NCBI GenBank assembly: GCA_003194525.1 | Contig: NBIV01000096.1 | Coordinates: 62,001 to 126,000 of the forward strand | Direction of reading: 5' to 3' | DNA length: 64,000 bases | Origin: Gracilariopsis chorda | Taxonomy: Eukaryota > Rhodophyta > Florideophyceae > Gracilariales > Gracilariaceae | Shown: positions 12,331-22,736 of the stretch, one piece after another | Layout of the letters: the number at the start of each line of letters is the position of its first letter | Numbering within the stretch: position 1 is the first letter of the stretch | Notes under the pieces: generated by a model | What the model saw: only the letters and a program-made list of their open reading frames with translations | What the model was told of the DNA's origin: nothing | Databases searched by the model: none | Position numbers and translations under genes: made by a program

Positions 12331-12606
12331 CAAGCAAGAATACGATGGCGTATACAGAGTGAAGAGTTTCTGGAAAAGATTCGACGAAGAAACTTCTGCA
12401 AGAGGTACTGGCTAGCAGCACTTTGGAAAGTAGTGGGAGATGAATGGATTTTGACCTATGCCAAACCAATCCTTTTTCTTTCGAACGAGATGGGTGGAGT
12501 TAGTGGTATGTCAGTGCGAAGACAGGCTCAAATGCAGTAATGGACTCAAATACCTACGAGGCCTCTGGGCTGCAATCCAACAATACTTGTGGCAGAAGTG
12601 TCATGA

Positions 12607-13743
12607 ATGACGACAATGCGCAGCCGATTACCGTTAATGCAAGCGCCATTGAAATCTGTTGAGAGCACTGGGACCCTCAGCGAATTGCGGAAAGAACACA
12701 CACACGACGCTGCACGATCAAAAAGAACGAAGAAAGTGCGTCTGGAGCTGCAACCAGAAGGCCGCCTGAGGAAGACCCTTTTTGAAATACAACGAGAGAA
12801 GTATATCGCAAAGAGAGCACATGATGCACAAGAAAGTCATCCGGCGATTTCAAGTCCAGACTCAGAGAATCAGTGTTCACCGGGGCCGTCAGTCAAAGAA
12901 CCGCAGAGAGATGCGGAAGAGAGTTCATCCATTGAGGCTGAGGTAGATCTGGAAGCACAAGATCTTCTTCGATATGCTTTGCCATCTGATGTTAGAAGCA
13001 AGAATAAGCAGGACATGGATGTGATATACCGTCAATTACTCAGCAGTTCTGAGCCTTCTTTACGTCAGACTGGTGCTATGGGAAGTGACAACAAAGCATT
13101 CAGCAGCACGGAAGATTATGTTGATTTCTGGGAACCTTTGCTCATAGCTGAGTACCGGGTTTCGGTAATGAAAATGATCGGTGAAGAGAATTTGTTTGCT
13201 GCCCAATTCAAACAGGATCCACACGGCTATAGATATTTCCCAACCGCTTTTGAGGTTCAAGAGCCTCCATCAAGCGTTGGTTATTTCCATCATCTTTCTA
13301 TGCAACTGTGTGAGGGCCAGGGAGGCGAGATCAAGGGCTCACGTGGGGGGTTCTCGAGCTCCCAGTTTTCAATCTTTGACGCCCAGCATACTGACATAGT
13401 TTACTTTTTAATACCGCCAGCAAGATGTACTGTCGGTGAGTCTGGCGATGTAACCGAATCAATTGCCTTTGTTGCTGCTAAGAAAGTGAACCAGGGAGTA
13501 CTAATACTCGAGCTTCGAATCTGCTTTGATGACGCTATTGAGACGGCACCGGGCAAAGGTCGACGGATTCAAGTAAGTCGCCTGATGAGCCTGACTATGT
13601 TCCAAAGACAGATTGAAGCCCTATGGTTAGTGCCTTTTCTTCCTGATGGATTACTATGGCAGATTTTAGATCCGTCAAAGGGTTATGCAGTGAATGATGC
13701 TGAAATGATACAATCACAACCTAGCCGAACAGCGTCAGCATGA
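12607..13743 (+). CDS. Sen1/MAA3-like N-terminal helicase-associated region, helicase lacking
   Basis: A 378-codon frame. The first 130 residues are charged and probably disordered. After that the sequence follows the pre-helicase region of Sen1/senataxin/MAA3-type SF1 helicases: DYVDFWEPLLIAEYR resembles their conserved Y-x-x-FEPLL-x-E, a DIVYFL strand follows, and the C-terminal SLTMFQRQIEAL...LLWQILDPS resembles SLxTxxREyxAL...ILkPS. In that family these residues lead straight into Walker A, but here the frame ends about 20 residues later. It meets the MULE transposase tail to tail with a 57-bp gap. It could be a truncated host gene or a fragment carried by the transposon. The match rests on recalled family patterns and no search was run. 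Confidence 0.5.
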   Translation: MTTMRSRLPLMQAPLKSVESTGTLSELRKEHTHDAARSKRTKKVRLELQPEGRLRKTLFEIQREKYIAKRAHDAQESHPAISSPDSENQCSPGPSVKEPQRDAEESSSIEAEVDLEAQDLLRYALPSDVRSKNKQDMDVIYRQLLSSSEPSLRQTGAMGSDNKAFSSTEDYVDFWEPLLIAEYRVSVMKMIGEENLFAAQFKQDPHGYRYFPTAFEVQEPPSSVGYFHHLSMQLCEGQGGEIKGSRGGFSSSQFSIFDAQHTDIVYFLIPPARCTVGESGDVTESIAFVAAKKVNQGVLILELRICFDDAIETAPGKGRRIQVSRLMSLTMFQRQIEALWLVPFLPDGLLWQILDPSKGYAVNDAEMIQSQPSRTASA

Positions 13744-13800
13744 GAACCAAAAGCAGCGGGCGGTTGACTCTCAGTCGCAGAAATCGAATGGGGCATTACT

Positions 13801-16431
13801 TCACTTATTCTGATCTGCATGATCTTCGACTATGCTCAGGCCTCTATTAATGGCTTTGTCGACCATGTTTCGGATATTCTGTTTAGACATATGGGTAGGA
13901 GTATCAAAAACTTGGGGCCTGCTTCGAGATTCGACTCGCCGATGAGAAGTTTTGCGTCGCGACTTTTTGGTTTGCGAAGTTTCAAGGCATGATCTCTTTC
14001 GTTTTTCGTTTCGCGTTAGTCCTGCGTTTGGATTCTTGACTTCAATAGGATTACTGCTGCTTGAAGATGGTTTCACAGAACGAGCCTCTCGTAGTCCCGA
14101 GGTTTTCTGAACAGAACTTTGAGAAGACGGAAGAGGAGCTCGTCCGCAAGACAATGATTTGATCGCGTTTTCAAGAACGAGGCGTACGCTCTGCAGAGCA
14201 AGCGGACCAAGTCTTGACGCTAGGCCATGCATTTTGTCTGCTAATGCTCTCGCGTCAGACCAAGACAAGTAGTCCCTAACTTCCTTCTCTATGGCCTTAC
14301 TCACTTCTTCTTCTTGTACACACTCAGAGTTGGTGTCAGCTTTCACTTTCTTATTTCGAACAGTTCGGAAGTGCTGCATCGCTATTTTAGACCGGATATA
14401 CGCGATGTACTTTACGTAACCGTCAACATGGTTGAATTTCCAATAAGGGTCGAAAAATTCTTCGATCTCAACCCTGTTACCCAAAATGGCTCCCAATCTG
14501 TCATGGCGGAGAACAATTTCAGGGTATGCAACCGCGCATCGTACCATGTGACGGCATGGAAACCCCGCAATGGAATGTTGTTGGCACGAGCCGGCGGCGA
14601 AAGCCTTGCAACCCTTTTCGTAATCCAGTGTCTCACGTCTGCTCATAAAAACTTGAAACATGGATGGGATCGAGGAGAATTGTATAGTTTGCGGATGACT
14701 GTCCAGTGCCTTTGTGCGTTGCACCTTGAATACAACGACGTCCTCGAGAATATCTTCATCTGGTACTCGATTATCAGGCCACGCTGCGCCGCTCATGGTT
14801 GTTACTTCAGCATTAAGTACAGCATATGATTTGCTCGGAGCCACGCTCAAGTCCACAAACTTCAGGAGAGAATACGCCGTATAGTTCGTGATGAGGCCAT
14901 TCATGACGCGCTTTGGTAGTGGAAGCTGGAAGTTTGCAATCTTTCGGTGACTCCAGCTCTGCTGCTTGAGCGTTTTCTGTCTGGAAAGAGCTCGCTTCTC
15001 ATTGCTCTTCTCGTTTACTCTAGCCATTTCTTTGGGGACTTTGTAAAGGGGCACTTTTCTCTGAAGAATGTGCCGTCTGTATGAGGAGTTCGAACATTCG
15101 GTGTATCCTGTTCCCTGGAAGAGATAAAGGTATGGTACAGATAGGTTTCGGTAGAAAGCCACCAGCATCTGCGGTTGTCTATGGTATAAGAAATTGTACC
15201 ACGAAGGCGGGTCTTGCTGGAAGGAGTAAAAGAACTTTCGTTCGAAATCTGTTCGCAGAGCTCAAAACGTTTCCTCCGTCCTCGAATTTCTTATTCTAAA
15301 GAGATCTGCTGACATCTCTTTCGAAACATTATCGAGCCCAACTTTGCTACACCATGTGGCACAATTCTTCATCTGATTTTGATTCAGATGCCACTCGTCC
15401 AATGCAACGTAAGAAGACTTGAACACTGTCCGGGCGGCATTTATACAGGGCACGCTCTGGTCCATTGCAATCATAGACGAAGACAATCGTATCGTAGACT
15501 GGAACTGTCGTAAGACCCTTTCGAAGCATTCCTCGGTCTCACTAGAAATAAATGCCATAAAGAAAGTTAGAACAAATCCGTCATTTGATCTTCCGTTGAT
15601 GGTCAGTAAAGGAAGCCCAAATCTGTTAGAAATTACCTTGCAATCGATGCTGACTCCGGGTATCACCCCAAATTTCTCGTAGTCATCCAACCACTCCCTG
15701 AATGTCCATGCCGCAGAGTCCATTTTCCCATCATCAGTGATGGTCAAAAACACTTGATGTGCTGAATCCTCTTCTCGTATTCGTAGTAACTCTGGGCAAA
15801 GGCGCATGCATTCGTGGTCTTTGGGAGCCTCCGCACCCATGGCGTAAGTCAGCTTGTTGCGCAACACCTTCGTATTGATAGATATGTCATACCTTTCCTC
15901 CAGCAACCTCAGAATGTCTCGAAATGGGATGTGGATCTCATTTCTCAGCTTAAATGGCTCTGCCTGTAGCCTTGGGGGGAGGTGATGAACCACTTTGTTG
16001 ACATTTGGGGGATGATTGTGGTACGACACCTTCATTTTACACTCATACTTCTTCACAATGCTGTCATCAGTTTCTCGACTGGAGACACAGTCAAGAGTTC
16101 TGATATGGCACGTAAAGGGACACCTCTGCGCTATTCTGTTCTTATCACGTTTCACAATAGCTCTTTGTAGTACTGCTTTGTGAGCAAGTCCCTCATATTT
16201 CTCCTCTCTGGGTGCCACAATGTGTTTGTGATACCGTGAGCTCCTTGTTGTAAGTGTATGTCCAACGCACTCTGCGATAAACTTCACCTCTCCAAGTACC
16301 GCAAGTCTTGGCATGTTTTCTTCTACTTTGGATATGTAAGCATAAAGTGCCTCACTGAATAAACCTTCTTCGCTCTCTTCAGATTCATGACTTCCAACAG
16401 CAAAATGCCCATTCAATTTGGGTTTAAACAT
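13801..16431 (-). pseudogene. Mutator-like element (MULE) transposase
   Basis: One reading frame of about 876 codons starts at ATG 16431 and is interrupted by a single in-frame TGA at 15262-15264. The N-terminal part has a FAR1-like zinc region (CPFTCHIRT ... YECKMKVSYHNHPP). The MULE core follows: GVSIDCKV (first Asp), LLTINGRSNDG, SSETEECFERVL, IAMDQSV (second Asp) and LDEWHLNQN. After the stop a SWIM zinc finger is clear, in the sequence CQQHSIAGFPCRHM (C-x-H pattern), and then a basic, Ser-rich tail. The MULE family moves by cut and paste. I did not find its terminal inverted repeats, so the element borders are open. The 203-bp hairpin array begins about 60 bp upstream of the start codon. 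Confidence 0.85.
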
Positions 16432-16490
16432 TTAGACCAAAACCAAAAACCAGAACCGCAATCCGCCGGACTACAGTCCCGGGTGCGAAT

Positions 16491-17135
16491 GTATTCCATC
16501 ACTGCCATGATGGAGTACATGACATTAATTTGCACTTATTTTTTTGAACGTCAAGCACGGCACCGAACCGCAGCTAAAAACCCGCTCTGCATATATCTCA
16601 CGTGTGGACGCGTAAACAAAGCTACCTGGCCAGATGCCCACATTGCACTGTAAACACCGCTCGGGCTGAGGACTGTGGTCCCAGGTCCCAATATACTCCA
16701 TCACTGCCGTGATGGAGTACATGACATTTAAAAACACTTGTTTTTTTGACCGTCATGCACTGCACCGAACCACAGCGAATCCTCCCGCTTTGCATATCTG
16801 CCACACGTAGACGCGTAGAGAACGCTACCTGGTCACTAGCCCACATTGCACGGTAAACACCACTCGCGCTGAGGACTGCGGTCCCAGGTCCCAATGTACT
16901 CCATCACTGCCGTGATGGAGTACATGAAATTTAAAAACAATTGTTTTTTTGACCGTCATGCACTGCACCAAACCACAGCCAATCCTTTTGCTTTGCATAT
17001 CTGCCACACGTGGACGCGCAAAGAACGCTACCTGGCCACTAGCCCACATTGCACTGTAAACACTGCTCGCACTGAGGACTGCGGTCCCTGGTCCCAATGT
17101 ACACCATCACTACCATGATGGTGTACATGATATTA
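16491..17135. repeat. 203-bp tandem array with one hairpin per unit
   Basis: Three full units of 202-203 bp and part of a fourth. Each begins with a hairpin of 28 bp (starts 16491, 16693, 16896, 17099). The consensus arms are GTACTCCATCAC and GTGATGGAGTAC with a TGCC loop. Between hairpins lie an A/T-rich AAAACAATTGTTTTTTTG-like stretch, a CACACGTGGACGCG motif and a GGACTGCGGTCCC palindrome. In the fourth unit the arms change to CACC and GGTG together, so pairing is kept. The array sits between the MULE start codon and the methyltransferase-SET cassette, ending 190 bp before the latter's ATG. It is not a CRISPR: the units are long, and only the hairpin is palindromic. Confidence 0.92.
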
Positions 17136-17324
17136 AAGAATACCTTTGATACGCTCTGCATTTAATCCGTGAAAGCCCTTCCACAATATAACCCTAACAT
17201 TCAACACTGCTGCGATACGTACAACCTCTCGTGCCCGTACGAATCCGTCCAGTTTGCTAAAAAGAGTACTGTGACGGCCGTATATCTCACACTCGATTCA
17301 TCCTCCTCACGAAACAACGGAAGA

Positions 17325-18660
17325 ATGTATGGCTCCGGAGATGAACTGATTGCGTCTTATCTGGCCCTGCGTGATAAGTACGCCGCCAGTCGACAAAACA
17401 GAGATGACCCAAGGAACGTTCGGAACACGACAATTGTGGATTTCGCAATCAACAATCGGAACGCGCACAATGCCGCTCAGGCAATGTTTAAAACCCTCAT
17501 CGGCCCAGACTATATTTAGTACAAGGAAGATGAGCTACGGGCTGTTGCCTTGAAAGGACCAGCCCGTCAATTGTTTTTCATCTCGAAGATTTTGGACTTG
17601 AAGGATGGAGATCCGGATAAAAGGGTACGTCAGTTTTGGGACGCCTACTCGGCTCAGTCGTTCAAAGGAATCCCAAAGAATGCGTTGTTGTCCTCGTTCT
17701 TTAAATCGAGGATTCTGGGTGTCGGAAAACGTGTCTCTCCCTTCCACACGGAAGGTACGACCACTTTCGAAGTTATCTTATGCCTATCTTTTATCCAAAA
17801 GATATCGCTGGAAAAGAAATCCGCATCGCATAAGAAGAGAAAGACTGGTTCAGGATCTGTAAGTCCTTTTTCCAAATTCAGTGTTTCGGATAGGTTACAA
17901 AGCCAGCTCGTGGGATACGGGATTTAAATCGTCACGAAAGCCTGGGACAGGTTCGCTAAATTTGTTGGATTCCCCGAAGCTGAGTTCATGCTCTTGCCTT
18001 ACCTCACCACCGATTTTGCCCAAATGCTTTTTGTCAATATCCCTAATCGTATAGAAGGTTTCCAACGAAAGCATTCCTCGCTTAACTTACTCGATACCAC
18101 CAGTATAACAGCGGTGGAAACAGAAGTGGTCGAATGGGCATGGAATCTGCCACCTCAAGTGGATGCGTCTTTGCGGTTATGTGCCAAGGAGTTTCTGGCC
18201 GACTAAGACAGCGTGGTGGTGAATGAAAGGCTATTCGAGGTATCTTCCCCTTCCCGATGGGATGTGCTCAGTAGATTCGCAGTGACACCATCCCGAGCCT
18301 TCCCAGAAAGGTTTCATAGCTTTACGGAAGCTTTTGTAACAACGATTCAAGAGATTGTAAGACCACTAAACCTTATATCTCTATATGGCGTTACATTTTT
18401 GGATGCAAACCGCGTGAAGCTGGAACCCAGTGAAGAACTTGTTGCGCACGCTGGAGTCGTGTCGGTGAACACATCCGCACAGGCACGCAGTGGGGTACTC
18501 CTTGGAGACGACGAAGACGACGAAGAGGAAGAAACCAACACCGTAGGAACAAAACAGACAGCACCGTTACCGACGGAGCTGTTCGACAAACCCTTGTACG
18601 ACGCTATACAAACTGGGATTCTATCGCCTCCGACCTCGAACACTATAGACTCCTTAATGG
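17325..18660 (+). other. Cassette 1, N-terminal region of unknown family
   Basis: About 440 codons. Shared stretches with copy 2 prove common descent: LALRDKY / LELRDEY, DDPRNVRNTTIVDFAI / DRPRNARYATLVDHAI, then a DELR-rich helical part, and WDRFAKFVGF / WDCFATFLGF. The part before the methyltransferase holds an acidic run (DDEDDEEEE). No known domain is recognised. It could be a DNA-binding or targeting module. Confidence 0.7.
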
Positions 18661-18739
18661 CCTATAAACGGTGTGAAACAGAGATGAACAAAAACTTCCG
18701 CCTGCACAACTCCCCGTTTCACCTTCTATTGGATGTGGA

Positions 18740-19620
18740 CGACAACACAGCTGGAGATGCTGAGCTGTCTATTGAAGGACGGGTCCAGCTCATCATCACG
18801 GACCCGCCATATAACGTCCGCGCCATGACAGGCATGGAAAATAGTGACTACGACGTCCCCAATGAGAAGAACATGCGACAGATGGGGCGGGTCATGTCTA
18901 AACTACTCCGACCAGGAGGACACTTCATCATTTTCTGCTCATGGGACCAGATATATCTCTGGCGCGATATATTGCAGAGAGTCGCTTACAAGGACGATAA
19001 TGGGGGTGCCAAGTACTCCTTCTTGCTGGGTGAACAACCCATGCACTTTATTCGGTCATTCGGCAACACCATGGGCAATGCTGGACGTTGAGGAGTTCGG
19101 TTTCATCAGACCACGGAGTACGCAGTGCATGGAGTGCGTACCGGTGCTCCTAATTCTCAAATGCATAACATGGTGAACTACGACAACTTCGACCACGTTC
19201 ACCCACGCTACCCGGGATACCATGCGGTAATTGATGAAGTACCCCAGCTGGTGAAAGGGACGTTGTTACAGTGGTCGGTGCAGACAAGCAACGGAGAAGT
19301 GCGAAGACGCAGAGTACGTCCGGAACCAAAATGCCGAGCGCTACTAAAGAAGATAATCTGCAGATTGTCTCAGCCCGGGGACATGGTGGTGGACATGTTT
19401 GCGGGGACATTCTCAACTGCCATGGCATGCATGGAGCTCTCAAAGCATCGCAAGTTTGTCGGATCGGAACAGGATGCGGCGTGCTTTGCTCACGCTAAGC
19501 ACGCCGCCGTTCTACACTTTGCGAGAACCATCCAACTTGCCGAAAACGACATCCCGAAAACCCAAGAAGTCCGTGGCGTAGCACACACAGTGGCATATGC
19601 ATTTCCGGAAACGAGAACCA
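18740..19620 (+). other. Cassette 1, beta-class DNA amino-methyltransferase domain
   Basis: Motif IV is a perfect DPPYN (18801-18812 for DPPY), preceded by hydrophobic VQLIIT. Motif V/VI-like LRPGGHFIIFCSWDQ follows. The AdoMet-binding motif I, DMFAGTFSTAMA (from 19392), comes last, with FVGSE as the motif II acid. The order IV then I defines the beta class (pfam N6_N4_Mtase, as in CcrM). DPPY rather than SPPY points to adenine N6. All residues expected for catalysis and AdoMet binding can be seen, although the cassette as a whole is interrupted. Confidence 0.88.
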
Positions 19621-19748
19621 GACTTTCCCGCACCTGGACAGCACCAAAGCACTTCCAGCCGTAGCAAAAGTTCCCTCCTCATGTTGTAGGCTTTCCCTCG
19701 TCCTTATGGGAAAGCACCGAACTTAACGACATTGGGCGGAGGGTTGCT

Positions 19749-20404
19749 GTGGATCAATGGCCCGCACCCCTGCGAGGGAAATTGAACCTCGTGGACATAA
19801 GGTCGTTGTTATCGGTAGAATCTGTTACATACGGATGCCGTGTGAGCGCATCCTCGATAAAACACGACAACGCGGGTGTTGGGGTTTTCACGAACCGTCG
19901 GATTGTGGAAGGCGAGGTAGTTTGCTACTACTACGGTACAATTGTCTACCACGACTTGTCCGGTAGGAAGGAAATCCATAAGACGTACGGGGAAGGCGTG
20001 ATGGGAGTAACGGCAGATAGATTCCGTAAGTACGCACTGGAGGTCAAGGTACCTGAAGAACACTTCCAACCGCTACCAGAACGTAACAATGACCGCGCAA
20101 ACCGAATTCCAGTTTCGTTGGTGGTCCCGGCCCCCTTTTGCTTGGGAGGCTTCATCAATGATCCAAAATATGTGGAAGGGGATAAAGAGAGAAATGCGGT
20201 GGTGGATGGTCGTATAAAGCGTCGTGAACAGAACGTTTTTATAAGAAGAACACCGGCTGCGGGAAAAACACCTTCGAAACTTAGTGCCAACCACTTGCTC
20301 ATTGTAGAGGCTCTCCGGGACATGACGTGGGTGAAGAATTGTTTATGACCTAAGGCGATGTTTACGATTGGGGAGCGAATACATCTCCTATACTTATTGA
20401 CTAG
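19749..20404 (+). other. Cassette 1, SET domain
   Basis: A SET fold with GVGVFTNRRIVEGEVVCYYYG at its start, a middle region with HKTYGEGVMGVT, and a C-terminal GEELF at 20330-20344 followed by the YDW stretch. The usual NHS motif is replaced by GFINDPKY, and copy 2 has ALINDPRY at the same place, so the change is shared. The family methylates lysines, usually in histones. It is fused in frame behind the DNA methyltransferase. Confidence 0.82.
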
Positions 20405-20550
20405 AGTTTACGCTCATATGTAAAACCCTGTCTTAGTCGAGGTAACCTAATAGAAACCCCTCGAAAACTCAAACAAAAACCTAAAGGATAAACAGAGCAG
20501 TATACCCACGTTTACCGAAAACCTCTGCGTGCTCTTGAGAACCTTTTAGT

Positions 20551-21003
20551 TTAGAACCACGCGTATAGACTGCATACATGTTCAATTGGCACCGCTTGAT
20601 GGTGATTTTTTTCGTCCATGAGAACTCCGTGACGTCTTCTACTATTAGCAAAACCTTCCAAGGAAAGCGTGAGGGCTTGCTGCTCTAGGTGTTTCACAGT
20701 GGGTAAGGGAGAAACCTCGTCTCTGGTTCTACACTCAAACACTATGCCAGAAAAATATATGGTTCCAATTGACCCATTAGAGAAAAGTGCTCTTATCTTG
20801 GGCTGTTCAGTTTGATCTAATAAACCTAAAACCTGAGCCACTGAACAGTACAAAGGTAAAGGCATTATTGACACCGTTCTATCAACGACTAATACAACGT
20901 CACTACTGAGCACAGAGGACTGTGAATTTGTAGTAGACATGTTACGAAGAGTCGTGGTTTGGGAATAACGTTCAAAACCAAAGGAGCTGGTGTTGGGTGA
21001 CAT
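20551..21003 (-). CDS. Hypothetical protein
   Basis: A 150-codon frame starting at ATG 21003 (MSPNTSSFGF). It is Ser/Thr-rich at the start, then has a compact hydrophobic part (VVLVVDRTVSIMPLPLYC, IGTIYFSGIVFEC). I recognise no family. It could be a fragment of a longer gene. The stretch 21004-21599 holds nothing else except a short (TGTA)n run at 21355-21369. Confidence 0.35.
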   Translation of the reverse strand: MSPNTSSFGFERYSQTTTLRNMSTTNSQSSVLSSDVVLVVDRTVSIMPLPLYCSVAQVLGLLDQTEQPKIRALFSNGSIGTIYFSGIVFECRTRDEVSPLPTVKHLEQQALTLSLEGFANSRRRHGVLMDEKNHHQAVPIEHVCSLYAWF

Positions 21004-21599
21004 ATTTAAGCATGACGTAGCTCGGCTGGTGGTTTCATAGCGCTTATGCGAAGAGGCTGTAGGCCTTTTCAGTGGGTGGGGTTTAGAACATGAGTTTCCA
21101 GTTTGAATTGTAGTACTTGACGGGTTTGAACGTTTTGTAACCGATGACGGCGACCACTCGTCTCATATGAGTTTAAAACCCCAAAACTGTAACAAGAATG
21201 TTCTTTTCATATAGGCAATGTATTGTTTGCGGAGACGACTAGCTCCTCATTTGGGGATACTTTTATAATGACTATAGCCCCTTAAACAAGATTATGAAAC
21301 GCCCAACAGATACCAATGCAAATTAACCTCCCAGGCCTACTGGAAGTTGTATTGTATGTATGTATGTATTTTTACGGGCGCATGCCACTAATTCTGACAG
21401 CGTGGTAGGTACTCTTGTTGATCAATCCCTCTCTCCACAAGAATTCCAACAACCTCTCAGGCCATTTCTTCACTGTTTCCGATAGTCCAACTCCTTGCCT
21501 TTCTCGTGGAGACAGGAACGTGTCTCGACTGGACTTCGAGCGTTGTCTACCCCTGATGACAAAATGATGAAGGGTATTTTCAACTCTATCAGAAAACCT

Positions 21600-21890
21600 C
21601 TAATAACTCCTGTGAAAGTTCAACCTAAAGTACTCCATCATTTCAATTTCCTTCTGCTCCTGATGTAATCTTGCAAGCTCATCCGGCTTCGACTCCGCGT
21701 GCTCGTCCCCTAGCAGCCCGTACCTGTGCAGAAGATTGTATACCAAAACGGCCACATCATCATCGCAGCTGCTAGCGAAACGCACTTGATTAACGTACAC
21801 ATAGTTCCGAGTTCTCACAATAACCATCTCTTTCGGTGGCAACCCGGTGGTTGAGGCGTCACTAGTATGACCCTTTTCAACATCAACCAT
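21600..21890 (-). CDS. Small hypothetical protein
   Basis: A 96-codon frame from ATG 21890, with a strand-rich middle (EMVIVRTRNYVYVNQVRF) and a charged C-terminal helix (KPDELARLHQEQKEIEMMEYF). No family is recognised. The region 21891-22458 that follows holds no gene I can support, only an AACCCCTAAAAACC motif near 22300. Confidence 0.3.
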   Translation of the reverse strand: MVDVEKGHTSDASTTGLPPKEMVIVRTRNYVYVNQVRFASSCDDDVAVLVYNLLHRYGLLGDEHAESKPDELARLHQEQKEIEMMEYFRLNFHRSY

Positions 21891-22458
21891 GTTCGAAACA
21901 ACGTTCCGAGAGCTACTGGAAACTTACGAGACAAACGTAGACAAACTTCTTCACGGCAGAGAGATCTCTAAAACCCCGAGAATACACTAGGACGCGAGAT
22001 TGACTGCGAAGGTTGGAAAAGTCGCAACAAATATGACATTCACAATAGAGTCTCCAGTGTGATCACGGAGGTCTTGTAGAAGAGCGTTGCAACAACTGCT
22101 GTGAACTGTGCAAGCAAAGGGGATGACGTTAAACCCTAACAGCACTCAGAATACTTCATAAGGACAGAACTCAGATCCGGGCGCCGACAGGCATAAGCAT
22201 TACCTTTTCGTATGTAACCACTCCCACTGTCTGCTGTCACAGCAGTGACGGCACAGTGCCTGGACTTAAGGCTTTTAAAAACACCCCAGAACATCCCAAA
22301 CCCCTAAAAACCAGCCAGGCTTTGTAATGCTCCATGCTGGTTAGAACCAATTAAAACGCTCCCTTCTTCGCCTCCCAAACGCGCCTCTTCTCTTCTTCTC
22401 TTCCGTTGTCGCCCACTCTTACCTGTCCTACTCCGCTTACTTTGGTTTCGGTCGTATT

Positions 22459-22651
22459 ACTTTAATCAATCTGTAATTAGACACGGGTATGAGACATCAT
22501 AATTCGTAAGCCCGGAAAAGGTTTGCAGGGTTTTACACGTGTTTAATCCACCTGTGATTAGACACGTGTATGAAACACCATTATCTGTCAGCCGGGAAAA
22601 GCTTTGCAGGATTTTACACGTGTTTAATCCATCTGTGCTTAGACACGTGTA
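22459..22651. promoter_or_regulatory. ACACGTGT inverted repeats, set 1 (81-bp direct repeats)
   Basis: Two complete 37-bp inverted repeats (22534-22570 and 22615-22651) and a decayed one (about 22459-22495). Each has TACACGTGTTTAATC on one side and its near-complement ending AGACACGTGTA on the other, around a 7-base loop. They are 81 bp apart and the sequence between them (CGGGAAAAG-TTTGCAGG) is repeated too. The set ends about 85 bp upstream of the ATG at 22737. The same inverted repeat occurs at 31431-31542 and 39875-39910. Confidence 0.85.
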
Positions 22652-22736
22652 TGGTATACCCTTACGTGCTCCACATAAACTTTGGGTGCAGGATAGGAAA
22701 GCTCCAAACAATTCACAACAGTGACATAGCATCGTG

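Larger units (their letters stand above)
17325..20404 (+). pseudogene. DNA methyltransferase-SET cassette, copy 1 (whole)
   Basis: A continuous coding stretch of about 1027 codons. It encodes a novel N-terminal region, an N6/N4-type DNA methyltransferase and a SET domain. ATG 17325 is chosen because it aligns with the only sensible ATG of copy 2 (59757), placing LALRDKY against LELRDEY. The cassette stays in one frame almost to its end and is interrupted by about six in-frame stops plus one late frame change. The same order of parts recurs at 59757-62902, so the parts appear to belong to one gene product. A combined DNA-methylating and lysine-methylating enzyme is inferred from the domains. 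Cellular location is not visible. The class of element, if it is one, is unknown. Confidence 0.8.

Noticed and set aside
11680-12540. A 286-codon frame between the 3' LTR and the Sen1-like gene
   Set aside because: It runs through degenerate direct repeats, has no recognisable domain and shows repeated peptide pieces that follow from the DNA repeats.
16491-17135. CRISPR-like spacing of palindromic repeats
   Set aside because: The repeat unit is the whole 203 bp, including the parts between palindromes, and the host is a eukaryote. The same holds for the 112-bp array.
17325-20404. Methyltransferase of a DIRS-type retrotransposon
   Set aside because: DIRS elements carry a methyltransferase-like domain next to reverse transcriptase and tyrosine recombinase. 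Neither is present beside either cassette, and DIRS has no SET domain.
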